Of a stretch of 64,000 nucleotides of DNA, positions 36,834 through 45,806 are shown piece after piece (within the stretch, counting starts at the first letter, position 1; every line of letters begins with the position of its first letter). The translations under genes and the position numbers were made by a program. Source of the stretch: a virus; the IMG/VR virus record IMGVR_UViG_3300005098_000013, positions 1-64,000 of that record. One strand, written 5' to 3'. The notes under the pieces are model-generated. The model worked only from the letters and a program-made list of their open reading frames with translations, was not told where the DNA came from and did no database searches.

Positions 36834-37958
36834 ATGAAGGTGAATTGGTACAGCCCAATTTCGGACCCAAGCGGCTATAGCTACGTGGCTCGTTGGCTGT
36901 TGCGTGAGTTGTTGAAGGCAAATGTAGAAATTGCATTTAAAGAGATGTATCAGTGGAACCCAGGCTTATCGTCTGAAAAGTATGGAACTAATGATATTAT
37001 AAGAAAGCTAAAGAGGAAGGCATTTGAAAGCGCACCTAAGATTAGTTTAGTGTTACCAGACCAGTTTTCAAGAGAAGAAGGCATGTATAATATAGGTTAC
37101 AGCATGTTTGAGACAGACAGAATCTCAGATGTATGGGCTTTTATGTGCAATAGGATGGATGAGTGTTGGGTTCCTACAGTTTTCAACTATAATACATTCA
37201 GAAAGAGCGGAGTAGAGAAGAGTAAGCTGAGGGTAATGCCGTTTGGTGTAGATGTAGACTTGTTTAGTCCAAAAGTAGAGCCATTGAAGTTGTTGGAAAC
37301 GGAAGACAGGTTTGTGTTCTTCTCTGACTTCCAGTGGTCAATAAGGAAAGGTTGGGACGTGTTGCTGAAGGCATATTACGAGGAGTTCAGCAGAGATGAG
37401 GATGTATGTCTAGTGTTGAAAGTGTATGAGGCAATACCTGGAGACCCGAGAAGTGAAGCTGTGATACTTAGGGATGTGAAGAGCATTAAAAGAAGGTTTA
37501 ATAAAGCATTGCCAAAGGTATTGTGGTTTAGGCATATGCTTAGTGATGCTATGATGCCTAGTTTGTATAAGGCAGCAGATTGTTTTGTATCGACTACGCG
37601 TGGTGAAGGTTGGGGCCTTGGATTAATTCAAGCGATGAGTATGGAATTGCCGAGTATAGTGACAGGCTGGAGTGCACATACAGATTATGCAAATGAAAGC
37701 AATGCTTATATGATTGACTATGAGATGATTGAGACTCATGCATCAATGCTTTGGCACCCCAGTTACAAAAATGCTTTTTATGCTGACCCTTCAATCGAAC
37801 ATACAAGAAGTTTAATGAGGCAAGTATACGAGAATTACGAAGAGGCCAAAGCAAAAGGTATTCAAGCAAGGAAAGATATTAAGAAAAACTATACCTGGGA
37901 AATTGCGGCTGGTAGAATTATCAAAAGGTTGCAGGAAATAGAAGGAGAGGCAGAATGA
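36834..37958 (+). CDS. Glycosyltransferase family 4 type (GT-B)
   Basis: A 374-aa product from the ATG at 36834; an in-frame ATG at 36810 that overlaps the previous stop is also possible, while the far upstream start lies within the other gene. MPFGVDVDLFSP, FFSDFQWSIRKGWDVLLKAY, FVSTTRGEGWGLGLIQAMSMELPSIVT mark the GT4 donor site. Differs from the preceding gene in the N-terminus, so the two probably add different sugars. Confidence 0.88.
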   Translation: MKVNWYSPISDPSGYSYVARWLLRELLKANVEIAFKEMYQWNPGLSSEKYGTNDIIRKLKRKAFESAPKISLVLPDQFSREEGMYNIGYSMFETDRISDVWAFMCNRMDECWVPTVFNYNTFRKSGVEKSKLRVMPFGVDVDLFSPKVEPLKLLETEDRFVFFSDFQWSIRKGWDVLLKAYYEEFSRDEDVCLVLKVYEAIPGDPRSEAVILRDVKSIKRRFNKALPKVLWFRHMLSDAMMPSLYKAADCFVSTTRGEGWGLGLIQAMSMELPSIVTGWSAHTDYANESNAYMIDYEMIETHASMLWHPSYKNAFYADPSIEHTRSLMRQVYENYEEAKAKGIQARKDIKKNYTWEIAAGRIIKRLQEIEGEAE

Positions 37959-38974
37959 AAATAGCTCTGAATACGCCAATGTATAATAAAGAGATTGAAG
38001 AAGCTGCATTAGGAGCGTTGCGGAACGAGAGGTATGTGCTAGGCGAAAGCGTCTGGAAGTTTGAAGAGGCTTTTGCTAAGTACATTGGAGTGGACTATGC
38101 AATATCTTGTTCTAGTGGAACAATGGCCTTTTGGCTAATACTTAATAGTCTCAAGGCAAAGAAAGTATTAGTGCCAAGCTTAACGTTTCATACAGTAGCT
38201 TCTGTAGTAAAGCTTTTAAGGAGAGAGCTGGTCTTTGGCGATGTAAATTTAGGAGATGCTTGCTTGTATAAAAGCATTCCTGATGGTTTAAGTGTAGCTA
38301 CACATCTATATGGCAACTTTTGCAATGTTGCACATTTAAAAGAGGGTGTAGTAGAAGACTGTTCTCAAGCAGCAGGCCTAGAGTGGAGAGGTAAGAAAGC
38401 CGGAAGCTTTGGCAATGCTGGATTCTTCTCGTTGTATACTACGAAGAACTTATCATGTCTCGGAGACGGAGGGGTTATCACTACTGATGATGAAAAGCTA
38501 GCTAAAGAAGCGAGGATGATAGGTGATTGCGGAAGGAACAGTGAAGGTGAGCATGTTAGAGTGGGCATTACGTCGCGGCTGAATACGGTAAATGCAGCTA
38601 TTGCCTTGGTACAGTTGAAGCACTTAGATGAGTGGAACCAGAAAAGGATGGCTTTAAGAGACAGATATATGGAGAAGTTGCCTCCGGAAGTGAAAGTGTT
38701 GTCAAACGGAGTAGTGCATCAAATGGTTGCTAGAGTTAAAGGGAGAGATAAGTTGGCGAAGTATTTGAGACAGAATGGCATAGAAACAGGTATACACTAT
38801 AAGGTGCCATTGCATATGCAGAAGCCGCTTTATAGGAAAGGCTTAACGTTGCCTAACGCTGAAGTGCTTTGTGGTGAAGTGCTATCGTTGCCTATATCGC
38901 CAAGTTTGACGTTTAGAGAAGTAGATTATGTGTGTGAAAAGGTAAATGAATGGTATGGAAGTGAGAGGAGATGA
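37955..38974 (+). CDS. DegT/DnrJ/EryC1/StrS-type sugar aminotransferase
   Basis: A 339-aa product. ISCSSGTMAFWLIL, VPSLTFHTVASVV, VEDCSQAAGLEW and FSLYTTKNLSCLGDGGVITT (with the PLP-binding Lys) match this PLP enzyme family. It puts an amino group on a keto sugar nucleotide. ATGA overlap with the preceding glycosyltransferase. It may act after GDP-mannose 4,6-dehydratase, as in perosamine synthesis, but the substrate cannot be read from sequence. Confidence 0.88.
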   Translation: MKIALNTPMYNKEIEEAALGALRNERYVLGESVWKFEEAFAKYIGVDYAISCSSGTMAFWLILNSLKAKKVLVPSLTFHTVASVVKLLRRELVFGDVNLGDACLYKSIPDGLSVATHLYGNFCNVAHLKEGVVEDCSQAAGLEWRGKKAGSFGNAGFFSLYTTKNLSCLGDGGVITTDDEKLAKEARMIGDCGRNSEGEHVRVGITSRLNTVNAAIALVQLKHLDEWNQKRMALRDRYMEKLPPEVKVLSNGVVHQMVARVKGRDKLAKYLRQNGIETGIHYKVPLHMQKPLYRKGLTLPNAEVLCGEVLSLPISPSLTFREVDYVCEKVNEWYGSERR

Positions 38975-39841
38975 ACAAGATAAGCATAGTAATGAGTTGT
39001 AAGGAACATTTGCCGTATACACTACTGGCAGTAAAGAGACTGGTGAAATGCACAGTGAATGAGTTCGAATTGATAATCGCAAATGATTCGAGGGTATCTG
39101 TAGAGGAGACAATCAGAAAAGCCGAGCCAGGTTTAGAATTAAAAGTGTTACATGGAGGTGGCAAGAGGAATGGAGTAGCAAGAGCAAGAAACGATTGCTT
39201 CAAACAAGCGAGTTGCAATGTTTGCATTAATGTAGATAATGATGTGATAGTCACCCCAGGCTGGGATGTGCCTTTGGTAAAAATTATAGAAGAAAATCGA
39301 AAAGTTGGCTTGTTGTTGCCAATGACGAATGATATGTATTTTTTTTGAGCAGCCAGAAGTTGGTTTATTGGAACGTTGCAATAAGTTTAAAAGGTTAAGA
39401 GCCAAGTACAAGGAAGAAGAAGGCCCAGAAAGGCTAATGGAAATAATAAACGAAACATTTGATGGGTCTCTTGATAAGTTTGCAGAAGCATATGTGAATA
39501 AAGTGAAAGGACGAGAGTTGAAGGATTATATGAATACTTGGGTGTCATATGCGGTCAGATTAGATGTGTTCAAGTATGTGGGAGGATATGATGAGAATTA
39601 CAAGAAGGCAGGATATGAAGATTGGGATTTGGCAAGAAGGTTGAATATGCTTGGTTTTAGAACTGCAGTAACGTATAGTTCGTTTGTGTGGCACTGTGTG
39701 GGTACGACACGGCCGCATATAGGAGGTGCAGTAGAAGCAGAAACATCAAATGGAATATACTATAGAAAGAAGTTTAGTAGGCCAAATGTTGAGTTGAGAG
39801 GGAGTTGGGGTGGTGTAAATGAAAGAACCAACTATGTTTAA
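38971..39841 (+). pseudogene. Glycosyltransferase family 2 type, split by a T8 tract
   Basis: Two frames make one GT2 protein of about 290 aa: the first (38971-39348) has ISIVMSCKEHLPYT, FELIIANDSR, and the VDNDV DxD-type motif; the second carries the acceptor part (YVGGYDENYKKAGYEDWDLARRL, the ED motif region). The break is a run of eight T at 39339-39346; losing one T restores the frame (TNDMYFF joins EQPEVGLL). It is either a real phase-variable or slippage-dependent gene, or a sequencing indel. Confidence 0.75.
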
Positions 39842-40301
39842 CGGAAAAGTAGTTGCGGGCGGAATAGAAGAGCCAAAGAGGAATTTGTTTTATTTATTGA
39901 GTATAGTGACGTATGAAATCAGTGACGTACAGAGAGATATTATTTTGGGAAGCAGTAATTTAAAACTGAGTTTGGCAGATGCTTTTACACAAGTATCGAC
40001 GTTGCACAAAGAATTAAATATCAAAGAAAAACCAGGAAAGAATTCAAAAGCTAAATCGCCTGCAAACTTATTAGTATTGCTCGGTAATCTTCATAGAAGC
40101 ATTGTCTACATGAAGCGCTTTCCGAGCAAAAAGGAATATCGGAAGGGTGTAAAAACACATCTTTCAAATCTTGCTGTAAGATTGAAGGAAATATGTAAAG
40201 AACAAGGTTTCGATGAAGAAGAGGTAAGAGAATTAGGCTGGGAACATTTGAGAGAAAGGTTTAAGGAATTTGAAGAAGACGGGTGGGTAGAAATAAAATG
40301 A
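39819..40301 (+). CDS. Hypothetical helical protein (160 aa)
   Basis: Overlaps the glycosyltransferase end; ribosome site GGTGGTG. Mostly helical; LFYLLSIVTYEISDVQRDIIL, then LSLADAFTQVSTLHKEL has a shape seen in MazG-like all-alpha nucleotide pyrophosphohydrolases, but the E-E-x-x-E-D metal motif is not clear. The thymidylate synthase-like gene follows, which would fit nucleotide metabolism. Confidence 0.5.
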   Translation: MKEPTMFNGKVVAGGIEEPKRNLFYLLSIVTYEISDVQRDIILGSSNLKLSLADAFTQVSTLHKELNIKEKPGKNSKAKSPANLLVLLGNLHRSIVYMKRFPSKKEYRKGVKTHLSNLAVRLKEICKEQGFDEEEVRELGWEHLRERFKEFEEDGWVEIK

Positions 40302-41020
40302 GCTTATATGTAGATGTTGTGGAAGAAACAGATTTCCATAGGGCTTGGGTTTCTGCTGTGCAGATGGTATTGATGAGCGGTGCTGATTTAGTGATTGGCG
40401 GCGCAGAGGAGAGGAAGCCAATTAAGGATTCGTGTATGTTAATTACACTTGAAGGAAAGGCGATTAAGCAAGTTGAACGAAGAGAGTTGCACCCCCAATT
40501 TCCTACCAAGAAGAAGCATCTCGATAAATATTGTGAAGAGTATACAAGAAATTTTGTAGACGTCTATAGAAAAGATGAGAGCAAAGAAAAGTTTGCTTAT
40601 TTATATGGAGATAGGTTGATGTATTATAAGCATCCAGTTTATATCAGTATTGACCAATTAAAGATGATGATGAACGGTTTGTATAGTCAAATGAGAAGAA
40701 ACATAACTTCAAATAGGATGCAAGCAATAACGTGGTATGTACATGATGACAATGAAGGATCATCCCCTCCTTGCCTGCAACGGATACAGATGCGCTACAT
40801 TCCAGAAGGAAAAGTGGACGTGCATTTGACGTGGAGAAGCAGAGATTTGTATGCAGCTTGGCAAAGCAATGTTGTTTGCTTAATAGATATGCTGAATAGG
40901 GAAGTGATTAGGCCAAATGAATGCGAGATAATCAGAATAGTAGACTTTAGTGATTCGCTGCACATATACAGGACTGATATTGTTGAGGCAAAGAAAGTAA
41001 GGTTTATGGAGGCGTTGTAA
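40298..41020 (+). CDS. Thymidylate synthase-family protein
   Basis: A 240-aa product. The catalytic Cys is at 159 in SSPPCLQRIQM; RSRD at 180-183, N191, and SLHIYRTD near 223 match the archaeal ThyA family. It may make dTMP from dUMP and a folate, or be a dCMP/dUMP hydroxymethylase as in some phages. The residues that distinguish these could not be decided by eye. Works downstream of dUTPase in pyrimidine supply. Confidence 0.75.
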   Translation: MSLYVDVVEETDFHRAWVSAVQMVLMSGADLVIGGAEERKPIKDSCMLITLEGKAIKQVERRELHPQFPTKKKHLDKYCEEYTRNFVDVYRKDESKEKFAYLYGDRLMYYKHPVYISIDQLKMMMNGLYSQMRRNITSNRMQAITWYVHDDNEGSSPPCLQRIQMRYIPEGKVDVHLTWRSRDLYAAWQSNVVCLIDMLNREVIRPNECEIIRIVDFSDSLHIYRTDIVEAKKVRFMEAL

Positions 41021-41433
41021 TGACAACAGAAATAGGAGATGTAGATTATCAACTTGAGTTGCTTAGAAGAGACTTAGTGGAAGAATTTGGAGAGTTTGCA
41101 AAAGGAATTGGCATCGAATGGGAAAGAGACCCGACACTTGATGGGTTGGTCATAAATGCAACGTTTACAATTGGTGCAAGAAGAACGGTATCTAATGTGG
41201 TGCTTCATTTAGAACCAACTATTTTAAAACCAATAGTAACGGAATTGGTTCATAATATTGAAAGAGCATTGTATGATATGTTACCTGTATATGGAACTGA
41301 ACCACAAGTAGCAGGAGTAAGGATTAGAATTGATAGTCATTTACCAAAAGGGGTCATATGGATGCATCCGGAAGTGTATGCAAATATAATGCAGAATCCT
41401 GAACTAAGAAGGATGCTTGTGTATCAGCCATGA
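41020..41433 (+). CDS. Hypothetical protein (137 aa)
   Basis: Overlaps the previous stop by one base. Acidic helical start, then beta strands (GLVINATFTIG, TVSNVVLHLE). The last third (HLPKGVIWMHPEVYANI) is reminiscent of small virion proteins. Unknown. Confidence 0.6.
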   Translation: MTTEIGDVDYQLELLRRDLVEEFGEFAKGIGIEWERDPTLDGLVINATFTIGARRTVSNVVLHLEPTILKPIVTELVHNIERALYDMLPVYGTEPQVAGVRIRIDSHLPKGVIWMHPEVYANIMQNPELRRMLVYQP

Positions 41434-41436
41434 GAA

Positions 41437-41730
41437 ATGCCACGCAAGATAAAAAGAATAGGAAAGAACCAAACGCTGCTGTTTGTAGAGGAATCGAGTA
41501 AACCGGTGGCTGACGATACAATATTACCAGAAGCTTGGCAAACACCAGTGCCAAAGAAAAAGTATAGAGAAGGTTCGTTGGCAGATAAGATGAGGAAGGG
41601 CCTTTGGTTTGCTTGCCCAAATTGTGGAACGGAAAATATTGAGTTTGTAAGTGATGCAGCGTGGGCTTGGTTATGTAATAAAAACCAGTTTAAATGCCCG
41701 CTTTGTAACAAAATGGTAGGCTTAGAATAA
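41437..41730 (+). CDS. Zinc-ribbon protein (97 aa)
   Basis: CPNCGTEN near residue 56 and CPLCNKMV near residue 88 form a zinc ribbon at the C-terminal end; the N-terminus is basic. Possibly a DNA- or RNA-binding accessory protein. Confidence 0.6.
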   Translation: MPRKIKRIGKNQTLLFVEESSKPVADDTILPEAWQTPVPKKKYREGSLADKMRKGLWFACPNCGTENIEFVSDAAWAWLCNKNQFKCPLCNKMVGLE

Positions 41731-41731
41731 G

Positions 41732-42664
41732 ATGCCAATTAAAAAGGAAGAATTAGGAAAATTGAATGTAGAGTATGCAGGCTATGCAGGTTCAGTTGTA
41801 GCTCTGATTGTGCCGCTTATAAAGGAAATAGGCGGTAAATTTATTCCGTTTCCGGGAGAAGAGGCAGAAATTTTAAAAAAATGGGATTTAGGAAGCGAAG
41901 AGTCTGCCAAGGCTAATATAACTATACAATCAGGAATAATACCGCCTGCTCAAACGATTCTGCTGCCGTATCATGGCATTCAGAAAATCTTTCCTATAGA
42001 AAAGTTTAGTTTTGTAGTTAGTCGGTGGAGTAGCTTTCCTGAAGAAGTACCGCACGTTCAAGCAGGTGTGTTAGCTTTGGATCGGTTCTTCAATGGGAAT
42101 GTACCTAGCAAAAAGGAGTTGCTTGAACCTTTGGGGCTAGAGTCTTCTGAGTTTACAATAGTTTACGCACTGGCTTGGAAAGAACGAAAAGATGCAAGCT
42201 CGAGCGCAAGAAAGATGGAATCATGGATAAGCCACCTGCCTCCGGAAGTTAATTTAATCATCATAAACCACCCCCTTTACAAATATAACCCGGGGTTCAG
42301 AGAAGAGCTCATGTCAATTAAGCAAGGAAAAAACATGAGAGTGATATATGATCAAAAAGACACTTTTGAATGGTTAAACATTGCAGATTTAATTGTTTGT
42401 GATTCAGGTTCAGCCATTGTATTGAACACTCCTTGTTTCAAGGCACCAGTCTTACAGATTAGGTATCCGTATCATTATCACCTTGGTTATGACTATTCCT
42501 GGGCTGTTGAAGTAGGGCCGGAAGAGATTCCGGATCGCATCTTTACAGATTTTATGGGAAATAGGAAGGTTGCGATTGAAGAGTATTTGTATAAGTTTGA
42601 TGGAAAGGCAACTGAAAGGGCTGTAAAAGGGATAAGAGAGTTTTTGGAGGAGTTGGAAAAATGA
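41732..42664 (+). CDS. GT-B type transferase, CDP-glycerol glycerophosphotransferase-like (putative)
   Basis: A 310-aa product. VNLIIINHPLYKYN, MRVIYDQKDTFEWLNIADLIVCDSGSAIVLNTPC and LQIRYPYHYHL follow the C-terminal half of TagB/TagF-like polyol-phosphate transferases and related GT-B proteins. The N-terminal half is less typical. Fits the glycan cluster. Confidence 0.6.
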   Translation: MPIKKEELGKLNVEYAGYAGSVVALIVPLIKEIGGKFIPFPGEEAEILKKWDLGSEESAKANITIQSGIIPPAQTILLPYHGIQKIFPIEKFSFVVSRWSSFPEEVPHVQAGVLALDRFFNGNVPSKKELLEPLGLESSEFTIVYALAWKERKDASSSARKMESWISHLPPEVNLIIINHPLYKYNPGFREELMSIKQGKNMRVIYDQKDTFEWLNIADLIVCDSGSAIVLNTPCFKAPVLQIRYPYHYHLGYDYSWAVEVGPEEIPDRIFTDFMGNRKVAIEEYLYKFDGKATERAVKGIREFLEELEK

Positions 42665-43206
42665 TTTCGTGGTTGTTGTTAACTTGGAATTCTGCAAACT
42701 CTATAAGGACTGCATTAGAGTCAGCCAAGGATTTAGTAGATGAAATAGTTGTGGTAGATTCAAACTCAACTGACGAAACTTTAGATATCTTAGACGAGTA
42801 TGACGCGAAGGTGTATACAAAGGCATTAGAAAAGTCATGGAGCGAACTGAGAAACTTTGGAATTAGCAAAGCCAGTTATGAGTGGATACTTGTGTTGGAT
42901 TCAGATGAGTATTTGACGAAGGAGACATTATTGATGATTCCAAAATTAGTGGAAAGCGATGAGGTAGATGCTTTTATATTCAGGAGGCTAAATTATTTGG
43001 ACGGTGTGCTTCAAGAAGCAAAAGATTATCATTATAGGCTGTTTAAGAGACACTGTAGATATGCAGGGCGAATACATGAGCAGTTAGTTGGATTTAAGAA
43101 GTCTAAAGTAATAGAAGATGCAATCGTAATGCATAAGAAAACTTGGAAGAAACAGAAGGAGCAGGATGAGAGATATTTGGAGTTCACAAAAGAGAGAAAG
43201 AAATGA
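42661..43206 (+). CDS. Glycosyltransferase family 2 type, short
   Basis: A 181-aa product. ISWLLLTWNSANSIRTAL, VDEIVVVDSNSTDETLDIL and ILVLDSDEYLTKETL (DxD) are clear GT2 (GT-A) signatures, and YHYRLFKRHCRYAGRIHEQL is the WaaE/KdtX-type ending. Short for the family, which is about 240 residues. ATGA overlap with the next gene. Confidence 0.85.
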   Translation: MISWLLLTWNSANSIRTALESAKDLVDEIVVVDSNSTDETLDILDEYDAKVYTKALEKSWSELRNFGISKASYEWILVLDSDEYLTKETLLMIPKLVESDEVDAFIFRRLNYLDGVLQEAKDYHYRLFKRHCRYAGRIHEQLVGFKKSKVIEDAIVMHKKTWKKQKEQDERYLEFTKERKK

Positions 43207-44078
43207 AAATAGGAGTTGTGGGGGCGTTAGGATACCAAGGCAGAAAGCATGCAGTGGAATTGCTTGGCTTAGGTGTAAGAGTGGAAACGTGTGATGTGCG
43301 AGGCAATGTGAGATATAGAGACTATGTGGAGATAGGAAACTTAGATGGTGTAGTAATAGCAGTGCCTAATGGAAAGCACCTTGAAATCGGAGAATGGTTT
43401 ATAAGGAAAGGTGTACCAGTGTTAATGGAAAAGCCTTTGACAAAGAGATATGATTCGGCCGAAGCGTTGTTGAACTTAGCTAAACTGAATAGGTGTGTTC
43501 TGGCAACAGGCTCGGTGTTTTCTTTTAATAATAGCGTAAAGGTAGTTGGTGAGATAGTCAAGGGAGGGCTTTTGGGAAGGCTAGAGTTTGTAAAGTGTAA
43601 TTGGTGTAGTCAAATGGTGCCTTGGGCAGAAAAGAATATACTTTTGGATCTCGGCCCACACCCTTATGATATTCTTTGTGGCTGGAATTTGGAACCAGAA
43701 GAGTATGATTCTTATGCAATCAACAACAAGCATATGCTGATTTTCACAGGATCTAAAAGCGTGGAGATTGAAATAAAATTGTCTTGGGTAGAAGGACCTA
43801 AGGAGAGAAGTTTAAAGGTTGTTGGGGAGAAGTATGTGCTTGTATTAGATGCATTAAATCAGAATGTGTTTGTATATGAAGGGAATGAACTAGTTGCACA
43901 AAAAACACATGATGAAGGTTTGTATAAGAAAGGTTTCGAAGATTATCTTCAGTTTAACAGGAATAATACGTTGAAGGATGAGTTGAAAGATTTTCTAAGG
44001 CAAATAGAAGAAGGTGCTGACTATAGGTTGGCAGAGCAAGCAGTAAGGTTTTTAAAGTGGAAGGGAAGCGAAAGATGA
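43203..44078 (+). CDS. Gfo/Idh/MocA-type sugar oxidoreductase
   Basis: A 291-aa product. KIGVVGALGYQGRKHAVELL is the NAD(P)-binding start, VVIAVPNGKHLEIG and VPVLMEKPLTKRYDSAEAL (EKP motif) follow, and NILLDLGPHPYDILCGW contains the catalytic-type His. Oxidises or reduces a sugar nucleotide. Overlaps its neighbours, which suggests an operon with the glycosyltransferases. Confidence 0.88.
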   Translation: MKIGVVGALGYQGRKHAVELLGLGVRVETCDVRGNVRYRDYVEIGNLDGVVIAVPNGKHLEIGEWFIRKGVPVLMEKPLTKRYDSAEALLNLAKLNRCVLATGSVFSFNNSVKVVGEIVKGGLLGRLEFVKCNWCSQMVPWAEKNILLDLGPHPYDILCGWNLEPEEYDSYAINNKHMLIFTGSKSVEIEIKLSWVEGPKERSLKVVGEKYVLVLDALNQNVFVYEGNELVAQKTHDEGLYKKGFEDYLQFNRNNTLKDELKDFLRQIEEGADYRLAEQAVRFLKWKGSER

Positions 44079-44254
44079 AGAAAAGAAAGATAAGAAGCGT
44101 TATTGATGTAGAAAAGGCATTAGAAGAGAAGAGAGCAATGCAAAAGCAATATGTACGAGAGCACGGTTACCGCTCTTATATATTAGATTTGCTGATTGAA
44201 CATTTCGAAGAGATGCAAAAAAGGAGCAAAGAAAATGAAAATAGAGGAGATTGA
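44075..44254 (+). CDS. Small basic protein (59 aa)
   Basis: ATGA overlap with the oxidoreductase. A Lys/Arg-rich start, then a helical stretch (ILDLLIEHFEEMQKRS). It is followed by the glycyl-radical-type gene in another frame. Unknown. Confidence 0.5.
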   Translation: MKKRKIRSVIDVEKALEEKRAMQKQYVREHGYRSYILDLLIEHFEEMQKRSKENENRGD

Positions 44255-44585
44255 AAAGCAACTTGAGACAAAAGAAAGAATAGAGTATAAGGGCAAGTGT
44301 CATGAATGTGGCAAAGATGTTACAGTGTGTATTTTCAGGAATGAAGAAACTGGAACGATAACAATAGAAGGTGGAGCGGTGTATGATCCAATGGTTGGCT
44401 CGCCTCCTGAAAAGCAGATATTCCTTAAATGCGACGATTGTTTCGGAGATGATCCGGTGTTACGAAATTATCGGCCCTGCGAAGTTTATTCGCGTTCTGT
44501 TGGCTACCTTAGGCCAGTTCAACAGTGGAACGCAGGGAAGCAAGAAGAATTTAGGCAGCGAAAGGAGTTTGTAGTAAAGGAGTAG
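44235..44585 (+). CDS. Stand-alone NrdD C-terminal (glycyl-radical-type) domain protein
   Basis: A 116-aa product. CHECGK at residues 22-25 and CDDC later are zinc-type pairs. The last 50 residues ([20 protein letters not shown], then [12 protein letters not shown]) match the end of anaerobic ribonucleotide reductase NrdD, where the RxxGY Gly carries the radical. No catalytic barrel is present in the window. It may serve as a replacement radical subunit (as YfiD does for pyruvate formate-lyase) or regulate the host enzyme. The start at 44235 avoids an overlapping upstream start. Confidence 0.7.
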   Translation: MKIEEIEKQLETKERIEYKGKCHECGKDVTVCIFRNEETGTITIEGGAVYDPMVGSPPEKQIFLKCDDCFGDDPVLRNYRPCEVYSRSVGYLRPVQQWNAGKQEEFRQRKEFVVKE

Positions 44586-44592
44586 AAGAAAA

Positions 44593-45588
44593 ATGGGAAG
44601 GAGAAGTTTGATAACTGGCATTTCGGGTCAGGACGGGAGCTACTTAGCAGAGTTTTTGTTGGAAAAAGGATATGAAGTATACGGCTTGGTAAGAAGATCG
44701 TCAAACAGACCTGCAAACTTGAGTAGAATAGAACATATTCTTGATAAGGTAACATTGCTGGAAGGTGACTTGTCTGATCAAGCTTCATTAAATGACGCTG
44801 TAAAAAAAGCAGAGCCAGATGAAGTGTATAACTTAGGCGCGCAAAGTTTTGTAGCACATTCATGGAAGGCACCTGTGTATACAGCAGATGTAACTGGGCT
44901 TGGCACAATAAGGATGTTGGAAGCTATACGCAATTGTGATGCCGGATCGATTAAATTCTACCAAGCGTCGAGTAGTGAGATGTACGGAAACAACAATGAA
45001 TTGCCATTAAATGAAGGATCTAGATTCTATCCAAGAAGTCCGTATGCATGTGCAAAGGTGTATGCTCATTATTCTACGATTAATTATAGAGAGTCATATA
45101 ACATGTTTGCATGTTGCGGGATTTGTTTTAATCATGAATCGGATCGAAGAGGTGAAGAGTTTGTAACGAGGAAGATAAGTCAAGGCGTTGCTAGGATAAG
45201 TTTAGGATTGGAAAAGTATATTGCGTTAGGGAATTTGAAGGCTAAGCGAGACTGGGGTTTTGCTGGAGATTATGTAGAGGCAATGTGGCTAATGTTACAA
45301 CAAAGCAAGCCTGAAGATTTTGTAATAGCGACAGGAAAAGGTTATGGTGTAGAAGATTTTGTAAAGGTTGCATTTAGAACAATAGGCATTGAAGATTGGA
45401 AAACTTATGTAAGACAGGATCCTAAATTCATGAGGCCAGCTGATGTGCCAAGTTTGATTGGAAATTATAGCAAGGCAAAGAAGAAGTTAGGGTGGAAGCC
45501 AAAAGTAAAATTCGAAGAGTTGGTAAGGATGATGGTAGAAAGTGATGTTGAAAAATTAAGACAAAATGAAGCGCCTGTTTTAAAATAA
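44593..45588 (+). CDS. gmd: GDP-mannose 4,6-dehydratase
   Basis: A 331-aa product, near the family length. [17 protein letters not shown] is the NADP-binding Rossmann start, [58 protein letters not shown] (Y-x-x-x-K) and [17 protein letters not shown] are Gmd signatures. The last usually reads NHESPRRG; here Asp replaces Pro. Makes GDP-4-keto-6-deoxymannose, precursor of fucose, rhamnose and perosamine. Stop lies in the long inverted repeat. Confidence 0.92.
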   Translation: MGRRSLITGISGQDGSYLAEFLLEKGYEVYGLVRRSSNRPANLSRIEHILDKVTLLEGDLSDQASLNDAVKKAEPDEVYNLGAQSFVAHSWKAPVYTADVTGLGTIRMLEAIRNCDAGSIKFYQASSSEMYGNNNELPLNEGSRFYPRSPYACAKVYAHYSTINYRESYNMFACCGICFNHESDRRGEEFVTRKISQGVARISLGLEKYIALGNLKAKRDWGFAGDYVEAMWLMLQQSKPEDFVIATGKGYGVEDFVKVAFRTIGIEDWKTYVRQDPKFMRPADVPSLIGNYSKAKKKLGWKPKVKFEELVRMMVESDVEKLRQNEAPVLK

Positions 45589-45777
45589 ACGAAGAAAGGA
45601 CCAGCAAACTTGTCACTGGTCTTTGTTCTCCGTTTTGTCTTCGGGCAAGTAATATAAATGCTTACGACGAAGCCTAAGGCAGAAGGCAAATGTTTATGAC
45701 ACAGATGCACTGCTGGCCCGAAGACAAAACGGAGAACAAAGAACCAATGACAAATTTACCAGCGCCTTCTTCGTTTA
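45586..45777. repeat. Long inverted repeat (about 61-bp arms)
   Basis: The left arm 45586-45646 (TAAACGAAGAAAGG... to ...TTGTCTTCGGGC) and the right arm 45716-45777 are inverted copies with a 69-nt spacer. The inner 28 bp or so match perfectly; the outer half has scattered mismatches, mainly transitions. It lies between gmd and the acyltransferase gene. It could be a small insertion-type element, a strong RNA hairpin or a two-way terminator. Confidence 0.9.
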
Positions 45778-45806
45778 TTTAGAAGAACAGGTGCGAAACC
45801 AAGCGT

